A DNA stretch of 64,000 bases from Pseudopedobacter sp037968815 (lineage in GTDB: Bacteria > Bacteroidota > Bacteroidia > Sphingobacteriales > Sphingobacteriaceae), in contig JBBKWF010000008.1 in the NCBI GenBank assembly GCA_037968815.1, positions 248,001-312,000 on the forward strand, written 5' to 3'. Below the pieces are notes generated by a model. It was not told where the DNA came from. It was given only the letters and a program-made list of their open reading frames with translations, and did no database searches. Positions 44,553-53,261 of the stretch are shown here, in pieces. Both the position numbers and the translations under genes were made by a program. Each line of letters starts with the position of its first letter. The stretch's first letter is position 1.

Positions 44553-45944
44553 CTATAAGTAGCCTAGTATTTTCATTACTTGCTTACTATTTTGTTCTTC
44601 ACCAAAAACTTCATAGTTAAAAGTTTCATCACGGTTTCTGCGGATGATCACTTGTTTTGGAGAAGGCAATAAACAATGATGAATACCACCATACCCACTT
44701 AAAACTTCTTGATAAGCACCAGTATGGAAAAACCCTAAGAATTGAACTTTACGAGTCTTAGGCATAAAAACATTACCTACGTGAGCTTCCTGATTGTAAT
44801 AATCTTGCCCATCACAAGTGATACCTCCTAAGTTTACACGTTCGTATTCACTGTCCCAGTTGTTGATCGGTAATAAAACATAACGTTGGTTAAGGGCCCA
44901 AACGTCTGGAAGATTGGTGATAAAAGAACCATCTAACATTAGCCATTTTTCACGATCATTCTGTTGTTTACGACCTAATACTTTGTATAATATTCCAGAA
45001 GCTTCAGCAACAGTGTATTTTCCAAACTCGGTAATAATGTCCGGCTCAATAACCTCATGTTCAGCACAAATTTCTTTGATACGTCTTACAATCTCGTTAA
45101 TCATGTACTCATAATCGAAATCAAAAACTAATGAATCTTTAAACGGCATACCGCCCCCAATGTCCAAAGTATCTAAATGCGGGTTTACTTTCTTGAATTT
45201 GCAATAAAGTGTTACGTACTTTTCTAATTCATTCCAATAATAAGGTGTATCAGATATACCAGAATTGATGAAAAAGTGTAAAAGTTTAACCCTGAAATTA
45301 GGGTTTTTAACGATTTTGTTATTGTACAAGTCAAGAACGTCCTCTTGTCTAATCCCTAAGCGTGAGGTGTAAAACTGAGAGTCTGGTTGTTCCTCTGCTG
45401 CAATCCTGATTCCTAAATTGCAAGGAGTGTCCAGTTCTATTTCGTCATCGTATAAGTTGAATTCTTCTTTGTTATCTAAAACAGGAATAATGTTTTTATA
45501 ACCATCATGCAACATATCAATCAGATATTGCTTGTACTGAAAGGTTTTAAACCCATTACAAATCACAGTAATATCCTTGGTTAAAGTTCCTTTTTTCTCT
45601 AAGGCATCAATCATCGGCATATCAAACGCAGACGATGTCTCTAAGTGAATATCGTTTTTAAGGGCTTCTTCAACAATATGTTTAAAGTGCGAACTTTTGG
45701 TGCAGTAGCAGTATTTATAGCTACCACGATAATTATTTTTTAAAATAGCAGTCTGAAAAAGAATTTTCGCTTGCTGAATTTTTTTACTGATAATAGGCAA
45801 ATACGTAAACCTTAATGGCGTACCGTAAGTTTCAATCATTTCCATCAGATTTAAATCGTGGAAATAAAGTTCATCGTCAATAATATCAAAACCTTCTTGT
45901 GGGAAACCAACGCTTTGGTCTAGAAATTCTTGGTAGCTCTGCAT
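44553..45944 (-). CDS. Arginine decarboxylase (PLP, fold III, SpeA-like)
   Basis: The 463-residue enzyme resembles the short arginine decarboxylases of Bacteroidetes. The PLP lysine is probably Lys83 in CYCTKSSHF. The later signatures are HLDTLDIGGGMPF, TEFGKYTVAEASG (substituting for the usual E-x-GR) and TCDGQDYY (Cys-Asp at the active site). It makes agmatine, the entry to putrescine and spermidine. The two other guanidino enzymes upstream on the same strand, and argS beyond, form an arginine block. A near-match promoter box (CATTTTTG) lies just upstream. Confidence 0.87.
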   Translation of the reverse strand: MQSYQEFLDQSVGFPQEGFDIIDDELYFHDLNLMEMIETYGTPLRFTYLPIISKKIQQAKILFQTAILKNNYRGSYKYCYCTKSSHFKHIVEEALKNDIHLETSSAFDMPMIDALEKKGTLTKDITVICNGFKTFQYKQYLIDMLHDGYKNIIPVLDNKEEFNLYDDEIELDTPCNLGIRIAAEEQPDSQFYTSRLGIRQEDVLDLYNNKIVKNPNFRVKLLHFFINSGISDTPYYWNELEKYVTLYCKFKKVNPHLDTLDIGGGMPFKDSLVFDFDYEYMINEIVRRIKEICAEHEVIEPDIITEFGKYTVAEASGILYKVLGRKQQNDREKWLMLDGSFITNLPDVWALNQRYVLLPINNWDSEYERVNLGGITCDGQDYYNQEAHVGNVFMPKTRKVQFLGFFHTGAYQEVLSGYGGIHHCLLPSPKQVIIRRNRDETFNYEVFGEEQNSKQVMKILGYL

Positions 45945-46053
45945 TTATTATTTTTTTGCAAAAATGTGATTAAATAATGGAAAAATATAAAGATTATAGA
46001 TTTTTTAACAATTACCGTTCCGTATTTTATTGACTTACTCCCTTTAAATGGTT

Positions 46054-46161
46054 TGGGCGTAACCCGCAAGTTGGCGGGTCGGGCTATATACTACAATCTT
46101 TTTGCAAGTTCTTCGACTCCGCTCAGAATTGCAAAAAGGATTTTCGCTACTATCCCTTACG
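46054..46161 (-). repeat. Bacteroidetes palindromic intergenic element, copy 2
   Basis: On the minus strand the element reads GGGATAGTAGCGAAAATCC, then CTTTTTGCAA, a 21-nt loop, TTGCAAAAAG, and ATATAGCCCGACC. The loop carries CTTCGACTCCGCTCAGAA, itself a common intergenic string of this group. A separate hairpin (ACCCGC/GCGGGT, 46061-46079) lies at the left. It shares ends with the copy at 31197 in the opposite direction. Confidence 0.65.
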
Positions 46162-46182
46162 AAAATTACTTTTAGAGATAGA

Positions 46183-47091
46183 TTATTTCTTTTCCAAATG
46201 AATTTCCGCCATCATGCACCTGGCGCTACCGCCACCAATTCTTTCAATAGTTGGTATCGGCGAAGATAAAATGTCAGCATAATTATTAATTTGAGCAATC
46301 TGAGTTTTGGTTAAACTGTTTTTTGCACTTTCGCTCATCACCAAAAATGTTTGGTTTAAAGTGTTTTTAACCTCAAGCATATTTCCAGCAAAGTTATTCA
46401 TCTGCTCAAAGCTGATTTCAATAATTTCTTTTTCAGTTTTTTTAAATGAATTAACTAATTTTTCTTTCTCCTTTGAATCAGAAATACACTCTAAACAAAT
46501 AACCACAAATTTCTCCGCAACACACATCATCACATTTGTATGGTAAATTGGATTGTTGCTTTGATCAAACCCGTGGAAAGTAAGTGCATTATAGCCACTT
46601 TCATTGCAAAAAACATCCAATGCTTTTGGATGAGTACGTATAGAAAGGCAAGCGTAAGCAACTTTATAATCACGGTCTAAAACCATACTTCCTGTACCTT
46701 CTAAATATTGCTCACGATCTTCAGTAAAAGTTAAATCGTTAATTTCTGTGATGTTAAACTGCGTACTTAAAATATCTAAAATATCATCTCTTCTTTCATT
46801 TCTTCGGTTTTCAGCCTGCATTGGGTAAACATAAACACTACCGTTTTCGTGAAAAGAAACCCAATTGTTAGGGAAAATAGAATCAGGTGTATGCGGTTGT
46901 AAAGTGTCCTCAATCACAATCACATTAATATGATTTAAACGAAGGGTGTTCACAAATTGATTAAATTCAGCTAAAGCCCTTTCCTGCACTTTGTCTTTCA
47001 CCGGGCGATTTTGAAAAGTATTGCCTTCTGTTTGTGCATTAAAACCAAACGCTACCGGCCTAATCATTAATATATTTGAAGTGCTTTGCAT
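46183..47091 (-). CDS. ctlX: Amidinotransferase-fold hydrolase, CtlX-like
   Basis: This 302-residue guanidine-modifying fold protein has MIRPVAFGFNAQT, PDSIFPNNWVSFH (Asp/Asn substrate site, about 68-80), LEGTGSMVLDR, HTNVMMCV with the catalytic His, and the C-terminal SARCMMAEI with the nucleophile Cys292. CtlX members hydrolyse citrulline or related ureido compounds. It sits between arginine decarboxylase and arginine deiminase, which yields citrulline, and that supports the call. Arginine or agmatine as substrate cannot be excluded. Confidence 0.85.
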   Translation of the reverse strand: MQSTSNILMIRPVAFGFNAQTEGNTFQNRPVKDKVQERALAEFNQFVNTLRLNHINVIVIEDTLQPHTPDSIFPNNWVSFHENGSVYVYPMQAENRRNERRDDILDILSTQFNITEINDLTFTEDREQYLEGTGSMVLDRDYKVAYACLSIRTHPKALDVFCNESGYNALTFHGFDQSNNPIYHTNVMMCVAEKFVVICLECISDSKEKEKLVNSFKKTEKEIIEISFEQMNNFAGNMLEVKNTLNQTFLVMSESAKNSLTKTQIAQINNYADILSSPIPTIERIGGGSARCMMAEIHLEKK

Positions 47092-47120
47092 GGTGCTTTT
47101 ATAAAGTACTATTAGTCAGA

Positions 47121-47222
47121 TGTTTTTTGTCCGCAGTCCGTAGCCTAGTTGTCTATTTCCAACTTAGACTCTTTGTAGCTAAGCCTAGACTTCCGACATC
47201 CGTCCTCCGACCGCGGACTATT
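47121..47222. repeat. TCCG-rich short repeat array between ctlX and arginine deiminase
   Basis: TCCG recurs at 47130 and 47137, then at 47192, 47199 and 47206, that is 7 bp apart, ending in GCGGAC, the inverse of GTCCGC at the left end. In between are TAG-containing units (TTAGACT, CTAGACT). It fills most of the 140-bp gap. Confidence 0.65.
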
Positions 47223-47231
47223 AATAACCAA

Positions 47232-48677
47232 CTACAGCTCATCTCTCAAAATAGGCATACTCATACAATGAAAACCGCCTCTTGCTCTGGATAATTCTGC
47301 CGAAGGAATTGTAATAAAAGTGTTTTCTAAAGTTGCCGGATCTAATTCTCCATTTTCAAATTTCTTTAACAATTTCTTTACTGGAATCACCAAAAAGCCT
47401 TTTTCTTTGAAAGTTTTTAAGGTAACCTCGTTTCTATCATAACCAATAACAACACCTTCTTTTATCGCTAGCAAATTGCATGAATCAGTCCACTGTTCAC
47501 GAGCATCAAAAGGGAATTGCTGATTTCCAGAGTAAATAAACTCTGTCTCTTTACCAGAATTTAGGTCGTTTAAGCTGATATCATTTAGTAAATCTTCAAC
47601 CGAATTAAATTTTTTGGGTTGGGTAATACTGTCTTTAATAAATTGAGTAACCTCTACCTTTTGTTTAGGTTGGTTCATTATAATATAGTCAATCGGTTCA
47701 GAACCATCACCACGTTTATCAGCTTTGGCAATAGACTCTAAAATAACCCAAATATTCTTTTTCACCTGAGTAAATACGGTGTCCATGTGCATATAATCAC
47801 GTTTGTTGGGTATTTTCACCACAGTTACCTTTTCAACAACATTTTTTTCAAATAGTAGTTTTATGGTTTCGCTTATGGCCAAAGCAGATGTTCTTTCGCT
47901 ACAGCCAATTAATAAGTGATTTTTAGCAACCATCATTACATCACCACCTTCTAATGTGTTTCGGTAATTTTCGTCCTCCTCGGCAAGTATAACGTGTTCA
48001 AGCGTATCGGGTAACTCAATAATATTATTGCGGTAATTCGCAAAATAGGGATGATTAAAGAAAACGTATTTTGCTAAAAGCGACTCTCTAGCTCTCGCTT
48101 TTTTAGCGGGCTTGTTTAATAAAATATGCTGATTAATTACAATGCCTATATCTCTTGTGAAAATAAAGTTTGGTATAGGTGCAAAAATGAGTTCATTTTT
48201 ATGAAGTGCTCCAGAAATAAAGGTTTCTGCTAATTCTTGAGCTGATAATTTATTGAGTTGTAATTTTAACTGATAAGTACAGTTCTCAAAAGCACAAACG
48301 GCAGAAATTAATTCGTCTTTGAGCTTTTCATTAGCTAATATTTCTGTAAGTAATTGCTGAATTTCTAATACCTTTTTTGATGCATGAAAAGCTTTATTAG
48401 CGGGCTTATAAAACCGTCTATCGCTTTGTTTATCAATTTCGGCTATTTTTCCTTTAACTTTTTCTGGGTCTAAAAAGTAAAGTAATAATTTTAAATAGTA
48501 GTCGTATTCTTTTTTTCTAGCAGTTTCTAAGTCTACAATATCTTCAAAAAGCCAATCTTGTGCTTTTGAAGGTACAATGTTGCCCAAGCCACTATCAGGA
48601 CTGTGAATTAACAGACAGCGTAACGTTCCAATTTCAGAACTTACATTCAAATCGAAGTTTGATGAGTCGTTTAGCAT
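47232..48677 (-). CDS. Arginine deiminase
   Basis: A 481-residue deiminase turning arginine into citrulline and ammonia. Signatures: PNFIFTRDIG (FxRD, about 173-182), EGGDVMM, MHMDTVFTQ (catalytic His and Asp), and RGGFHCMSMPI with the nucleophile Cys471. It is longer than the ~410 residues of the classical ArcA by an added helical stretch near the N-terminus (about 60-150). No carbamate kinase or antiporter gene follows, so this is not the full arginine deiminase energy pathway. It has a TAnnTTTG box and diverges from argS. Confidence 0.88.
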   Translation of the reverse strand: MLNDSSNFDLNVSSEIGTLRCLLIHSPDSGLGNIVPSKAQDWLFEDIVDLETARKKEYDYYLKLLLYFLDPEKVKGKIAEIDKQSDRRFYKPANKAFHASKKVLEIQQLLTEILANEKLKDELISAVCAFENCTYQLKLQLNKLSAQELAETFISGALHKNELIFAPIPNFIFTRDIGIVINQHILLNKPAKKARARESLLAKYVFFNHPYFANYRNNIIELPDTLEHVILAEEDENYRNTLEGGDVMMVAKNHLLIGCSERTSALAISETIKLLFEKNVVEKVTVVKIPNKRDYMHMDTVFTQVKKNIWVILESIAKADKRGDGSEPIDYIIMNQPKQKVEVTQFIKDSITQPKKFNSVEDLLNDISLNDLNSGKETEFIYSGNQQFPFDAREQWTDSCNLLAIKEGVVIGYDRNEVTLKTFKEKGFLVIPVKKLLKKFENGELDPATLENTFITIPSAELSRARGGFHCMSMPILRDEL

Positions 48678-48695
48678 AAATTATTTGGTCAAACA

Positions 48696-48703
48696 CAAAG
48701 CTA
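48696..48703 (-). promoter_or_regulatory. -7 promoter box TAGCTTTG of arginine deiminase
   Basis: Exact TAnnTTTG on the minus strand, 18 nt before the ATG; short leader of about 14 nt. Confidence 0.5.
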
Positions 48704-48752
48704 TTAGAATTTAAATCAAAAATTAAATAGCTCAGATGAAGTTTAGATTAAT

Positions 48753-48760
48753 TATTTTTG
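48753..48760 (+). promoter_or_regulatory. -7 promoter box TATTTTTG of argS
   Basis: Exact TAnnTTTG ending 4 nt before the argS ATG. By the SRP RNA spacing, transcription begins at the A of that ATG, so the mRNA has no leader. Confidence 0.6.
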
Positions 48761-48764
48761 CCAG

Positions 48765-50531
48765 ATGAAATTTTTACAACAAGCCATTGTTAAGGCTTTC
48801 GCCGATATATTTGATACAGAGCTTCAAGAAAATCAGATTAATTTAGAGCAAACAAAAAAAGAATTTGAAGGTCATGCAACTTTCGTTGTTTTTCCTTTTG
48901 TTAAACATACCAAAAAATCTCCGGAACAAACAGCCAATTTATTAGGGGAGTACATTCAAAAAAATCATGAAGAGGTAGAAAATTATAATGTAATTAAAGG
49001 CTTTTTAAACTTGGCTTTAAGTGATGCTTATTGGCTTTCGGTTTTTAAAAGTGAAATAATTGCCGATGGGTTTGGGTTTTTACCAAAAAACGGACAAAAG
49101 GTAATGGTAGAATACTCATCGCCAAATACCAACAAACCTTTGCACTTAGGTCATGTGCGTAATAATTTATTAGGTTTTTCTGTTTCAAATTTATTAGATG
49201 TTGCCGGGTTTGAGGTTGTTAAAGCCAACTTGGTAAATGACAGAGGTATACACATCTGTAAATCTATGCTGGCTTGGCAAAAGTTTGGTAATAGTGAAAC
49301 TCCAGAAAGTGCTGGCTTAAAAGGCGATCATTTGGTGGGTAAATACTATGTTATTTTTGATCAAGAATATAAAAAGGAAATCAGTGGTTTAGTTGCCCAA
49401 GGCAAAACCGAAGAAGAAGCGAAAAAGCAAGCACCCTTAATTTTAGAAGCACAACAAATGCTTTTAAAATGGGAGCAGGGCGACCAAGAAGTAATTGATT
49501 TATGGAAAAAAATGAATTCTTGGGTATATGCCGGCTTTGATGAAACCTATAAAAAAATGGGTGTAGGCTTTGATAAATACTATTACGAATCTGATACATA
49601 TTTATTAGGAAAAGATATTGTTGAGGAAGGATTGGAAAAAGGAGTTTTCTTTAAAAAAGAAGACGGCTCTGTTTGGATAGATTTAACCGCCGATGGATTA
49701 GATGAGAAGTTAGTGCGCAGGGCAGATGGAACTTCGGTTTACATTACTCAGGATTTAGGTACAGCACAATTAAAATACGATGATTTTAAAGTTAATAAAT
49801 CTTTATATGTAGTTGGTAACGAACAGGATTACCACTTTAAAGTTTTGTTTTTGATTTTAGAAAAACTGGGTAAGGATTGGGCTAAGGGCTTATATCATTT
49901 GTCGTACGGAATGGTTGATTTACCTTCCGGAAAAATGAAATCAAGAGAAGGAACAGTAGTTGATGCTGACGATTTAATTGACGAAATGAAAGCAACCGCC
50001 AAAGAAAAAACAGAAGCTTTGGGCAAGGTTGATAACTTTGATGATGCAGAGAAAGAAGCTTTGTATCAGATGATTGGCTTAGGTGCTTTAAAGTATTTCT
50101 TATTGAAAGTAGAGCCCAAAAAGCGTTTGCTATTTGACCCAAATGAATCTATTGATTTTCAAGGAAATACAGGTCCGTTTATTCAATATACTCATGCTCG
50201 TATTAAATCTGTTTTAAAGAAAGCTGATTTTAAAGATGGCATTATTGAATACCCAAAAGCTTTAGGAGAAACCGAAGTTGAATTGTTACAATTAATGAGT
50301 AGGTATCCTGAAATTATTGAGCAAGCAGCTAAAGACTATAATCCTGCAGCTATTGCCAATTTCGCTTATGATTTATCAAAAAGTTATAATAAGTTTTACC
50401 AAACAGAATCCATTTTAAAAGTGGAAGATGACTTACTTAAAAACTTTAGACTGCTACTATCATTACATACTGCAAAAACTTTAAATCAATCAATGTCTAT
50501 ATTAGGTATTGAAATGCCCGAAAGGATGTAG
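48765..50531 (+). CDS. argS: Arginyl-tRNA synthetase
   Basis: The 588-residue class I synthetase shows an N-terminal Add1-like tRNA-binding domain, the HIGH-type motif in SSPNTNKPLHLGHVRNN (about 120-136), DLGTAQLKYD, KMSKS as GKMKSREG (near 385), and a C-terminal helical anticodon-binding domain ending LNQSMSILGIEMPERM. It charges tRNA-Arg. The arginine neighbours across the divergent promoter are catabolic, so the proximity may be chance. A terminator follows. Confidence 0.97.
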   Translation: MKFLQQAIVKAFADIFDTELQENQINLEQTKKEFEGHATFVVFPFVKHTKKSPEQTANLLGEYIQKNHEEVENYNVIKGFLNLALSDAYWLSVFKSEIIADGFGFLPKNGQKVMVEYSSPNTNKPLHLGHVRNNLLGFSVSNLLDVAGFEVVKANLVNDRGIHICKSMLAWQKFGNSETPESAGLKGDHLVGKYYVIFDQEYKKEISGLVAQGKTEEEAKKQAPLILEAQQMLLKWEQGDQEVIDLWKKMNSWVYAGFDETYKKMGVGFDKYYYESDTYLLGKDIVEEGLEKGVFFKKEDGSVWIDLTADGLDEKLVRRADGTSVYITQDLGTAQLKYDDFKVNKSLYVVGNEQDYHFKVLFLILEKLGKDWAKGLYHLSYGMVDLPSGKMKSREGTVVDADDLIDEMKATAKEKTEALGKVDNFDDAEKEALYQMIGLGALKYFLLKVEPKKRLLFDPNESIDFQGNTGPFIQYTHARIKSVLKKADFKDGIIEYPKALGETEVELLQLMSRYPEIIEQAAKDYNPAAIANFAYDLSKSYNKFYQTESILKVEDDLLKNFRLLLSLHTAKTLNQSMSILGIEMPERM

Positions 50532-50595
50532 CTTTGTTAAGCTTTAAGTAAAAAGACCTGTATTGTTGAAAAGCATACTTTAGATTTTACTTTAT

Positions 50596-50632
50596 AAAAA
50601 AAGGCTGTTTTCTTTTCGAAAACAGCCTTTTT
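50596..50632. terminator. Bidirectional terminator after argS and fabI
   Basis: AAAAAGGCTGTTTTC pairs with GAAAACAGCCTTTTT, with A and T runs on the two sides. Confidence 0.92.
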
Positions 50633-50654
50633 GCGTTATAGTGCTTGAAATATC

Positions 50655-51473
50655 TTATTGATCTCCAGCAATTTTATCCATTACTTCTAAACTTACTCCA
50701 GTTGAAGAATAACCTCCATCATGGAAAAGATTTTGCATAGTAACCATACGTGTTAAATCAGAGAATAAGCTAATGCAGTAATCAGCACAAGATTCTGCAC
50801 TTGCATTACCAAGAGGCGAAATCTTATCTGCAAAATCAAAGAAATTATCAAATCCTTTAATTCCATTACCAGCAGTTGTACGTGTTGGCGACTGAGAAAC
50901 AGTGTTTATACGTACATTTTTCTCTAGACCATAGTGGTAGCCAAAACTACGAGCGATAGACTCTAACATTGCTTTAATATCAGCCATGTCAGTATAAAAA
51001 GGATAAGTACGTTGAGCTGCCATATAAGTTAAGGCAACAACGCTTCCCCACTCATTAATAGCGTCCATTTTTTTAGCAACAGCTAACATTTTGTGTAAAG
51101 ACATTGCAGAAACATCAATCCCTTTAGAGAAGTAATCGTAGTTTAACTCTGGGTAAGGAACTTTTTTACGGATGTTTACACTCATACCAATTGAATGGAG
51201 TACAAAGTCAATTTTACCTCCCAATATTTCTTGAGACTGGGTAAATAAGTTTTCTAACTCTTCAACACTAGTAGCATCTGCTGGAATAATCTGAGAGCCT
51301 GTTTTTTCTGCCAAAGCATTAATTTCGCCCATACGCATAGCGATAGGAGCGTTTGTTAACACAAAAGTAGCACCTTCTTCATGTGCTTTTTCTGCAACTT
51401 TCCAAGCAATTGAATTTTCATCTAATGCACCGCTAATGATGCCTCTTTTTCCTTTTAATAAGTTATAAGCCAT
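50655..51473 (-). CDS. fabI: Enoyl-ACP reductase
   Basis: The 272-residue short-chain reductase finishes each cycle of fatty-acid elongation with NAD(P)H. The GALDENSIAWKVA nucleotide motif, FVLHSIGM, and the active-site Y-x6-K (YTDMADIK, Tyr160 and Lys167) with SQSPTRTTAGNGI are FabI marks. A near-match promoter (TATCTTTA) lies about 55 nt before the ATG, and recN ends 77 bp upstream, so fabI can be transcribed with or without the recN operon. Confidence 0.96.
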   Translation of the reverse strand: MAYNLLKGKRGIISGALDENSIAWKVAEKAHEEGATFVLTNAPIAMRMGEINALAEKTGSQIIPADATSVEELENLFTQSQEILGGKIDFVLHSIGMSVNIRKKVPYPELNYDYFSKGIDVSAMSLHKMLAVAKKMDAINEWGSVVALTYMAAQRTYPFYTDMADIKAMLESIARSFGYHYGLEKNVRINTVSQSPTRTTAGNGIKGFDNFFDFADKISPLGNASAESCADYCISLFSDLTRMVTMQNLFHDGGYSSTGVSLEVMDKIAGDQ

Positions 51474-51550
51474 ATATTGTTATATCTGTTTTTGTGTCTG
51501 AATTAGGTTTATCACATCTTTATTTCCGTAAAGATAAAAATAACCCTTAA

Positions 51551-53212
51551 TTAATTTTGCAATAATTCCTTTGCGTTTTGTAAGGCAGCTTCTTTCGGGT
51601 TCTCACCGCTCAACATTTTTGCAATTTCTAAAACTCGCTCTTCTTTATCTAAACGCTTTATTTGGGTATAAGTTAAATCATTTTTTGTGATTTTATGTAC
51701 AAAATAATGCGCATTGCCTTTACTGGCCATTTGCGGTAGGTGCGTAATAGCAATAACTTGCATCGCTTTTGATAGTTCCTGCATAATTAAACCCACTCTG
51801 TTAGCTACTTCACCAGAAACTCCAGTATCAATCTCATCAAAAATTATGGTTGGTAAAGCAGTTTTTTGCGATATCAAAGACTTTATGCTCAACATTAATC
51901 GCGAAAGCTCACCACCTGATGCTACCTTGTTTAACTCGTTTAGTTGGTGACCTTTGTTTGCATTGAACAAAAATCTAACCTGGTCAATTCCGTTAATGTC
52001 GAATTTTTGCTCGGGTAGGAGGGTTTGTTCAATTTTAATTTGTGCAGTTGGCATTCCCACTTCTGCAAGCGTTTTTACAATATGTTGCTCAATATTTGGG
52101 ATTACTTTTTTTCTGCTTTCGCTGATTTGTGTAGCTTGTTTCAATAACTCTTTTTGAGCAGCTTGTAATTCATTTTCTAATTTAATCAGGTCTTCATCAG
52201 CAAATAAAATATCGTTTAGTTTATTAGATAAATCATTTTTGATGTTTAAAAGCTCATGATTACTATTTACCCGATGTTTCTTTTGCAAAGCGTAAAGTTG
52301 ACTCAAGCGCTCATTAATTTCTTCCGTTCTTGATTCATCAAAAACAGTATGTTGCTCTAAGCTTTCTAATTCGTCAGCAATATCCTTTATTTCTATATTA
52401 CAGCTTTGTAGGCGTTCTAAAAGCGGACTAACTGCACCTTCGTAACTTTCTATTGCTTGCAGTTGAGAAAGTGCCTCTTTAAGTTTTGGTAAAACAGCCT
52501 GCTCAAAACCATTTATTAAATAACTGGAGCTATACAAGTTTTTCTTGATTTCTTCAGCGTGGGTAAGGCTATTGAGTTCTTGCTCTAAAGCTTCTTGTTC
52601 TTCTGCTTGTAAGTTTGAAGCTTCTAGCTCGTCAAATAAAAACTGAAAATAATCTTGGTCTGCTTTTGCTTTATCGCTTTGTTCTAATAATGTAGCGTAC
52701 TTTTTCTGCGTTTTTTTATAAAGCTGAAAGTTAGTTTTGTAATTATTAATTGCGTTTTGATGTTCAGCAACTACATCTAAAACCAGAAGCTGGAAAGCGC
52801 TATCGTTTATTTCTAAAGTTGCGTGTTGCGAGTGAATATCAATTAACTGTTGACCTAAAGCCTTTAGTGTAGTTAAGTTAACCGGTGTGTCGTTTATGAA
52901 CGCTCTAGATTTTCCGTCTAAAGCAATTTCTCTTCTTAAAACCGTTTCATCGTCGTAATCTAAATCGTTATCAGTAAAAAAGTCTTTGAAATGATAATTC
53001 TGAATATTGAAAAACCCTTCAATCACACATTTTTTTTGCTGATTAAAAAAGTACTTGCTATCAGCTCTTTGCCCTAAAATTAAACCCAAAGCACCTAAAA
53101 CAATAGATTTTCCTGCTCCGGTTTCTCCAGTGATAATGTTTAAATCTTTATCAAAAGAAATGTCGAGGTTATCAATTAAAGCATAGTTTTTTATCAATAA
53201 TCTGCTTAGCAT
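51551..53212 (-). CDS. recN: DNA repair protein RecN
   Basis: The 553-residue SMC-like protein acts in double-strand-break repair. The N-terminal head has LIKNYALIDNLDISF and GETGAGKS (29-36); two long coiled-coil arms follow (about 150-370), and the C-terminal head has LNKVASGGELSRLMLSIK (signature) with TIIFDEIDTGVSG (Walker B). It is the last gene of the bamD-rpoZ-coaBC-porD-recN set, 50 bp after porD. Confidence 0.97.
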   Translation of the reverse strand: MLSRLLIKNYALIDNLDISFDKDLNIITGETGAGKSIVLGALGLILGQRADSKYFFNQQKKCVIEGFFNIQNYHFKDFFTDNDLDYDDETVLRREIALDGKSRAFINDTPVNLTTLKALGQQLIDIHSQHATLEINDSAFQLLVLDVVAEHQNAINNYKTNFQLYKKTQKKYATLLEQSDKAKADQDYFQFLFDELEASNLQAEEQEALEQELNSLTHAEEIKKNLYSSSYLINGFEQAVLPKLKEALSQLQAIESYEGAVSPLLERLQSCNIEIKDIADELESLEQHTVFDESRTEEINERLSQLYALQKKHRVNSNHELLNIKNDLSNKLNDILFADEDLIKLENELQAAQKELLKQATQISESRKKVIPNIEQHIVKTLAEVGMPTAQIKIEQTLLPEQKFDINGIDQVRFLFNANKGHQLNELNKVASGGELSRLMLSIKSLISQKTALPTIIFDEIDTGVSGEVANRVGLIMQELSKAMQVIAITHLPQMASKGNAHYFVHKITKNDLTYTQIKRLDKEERVLEIAKMLSGENPKEAALQNAKELLQN

Positions 53213-53261
53213 GGTTCTTAAAAATCAAAAAAAGAATGTGTTATTTAAATTAGAAGAAGAC

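Noticed and set aside
47232..48677. Complete arginine deiminase energy pathway
   Set aside because: Carbamate kinase, ornithine transcarbamylase and the arginine-ornithine antiporter are missing from both sides.
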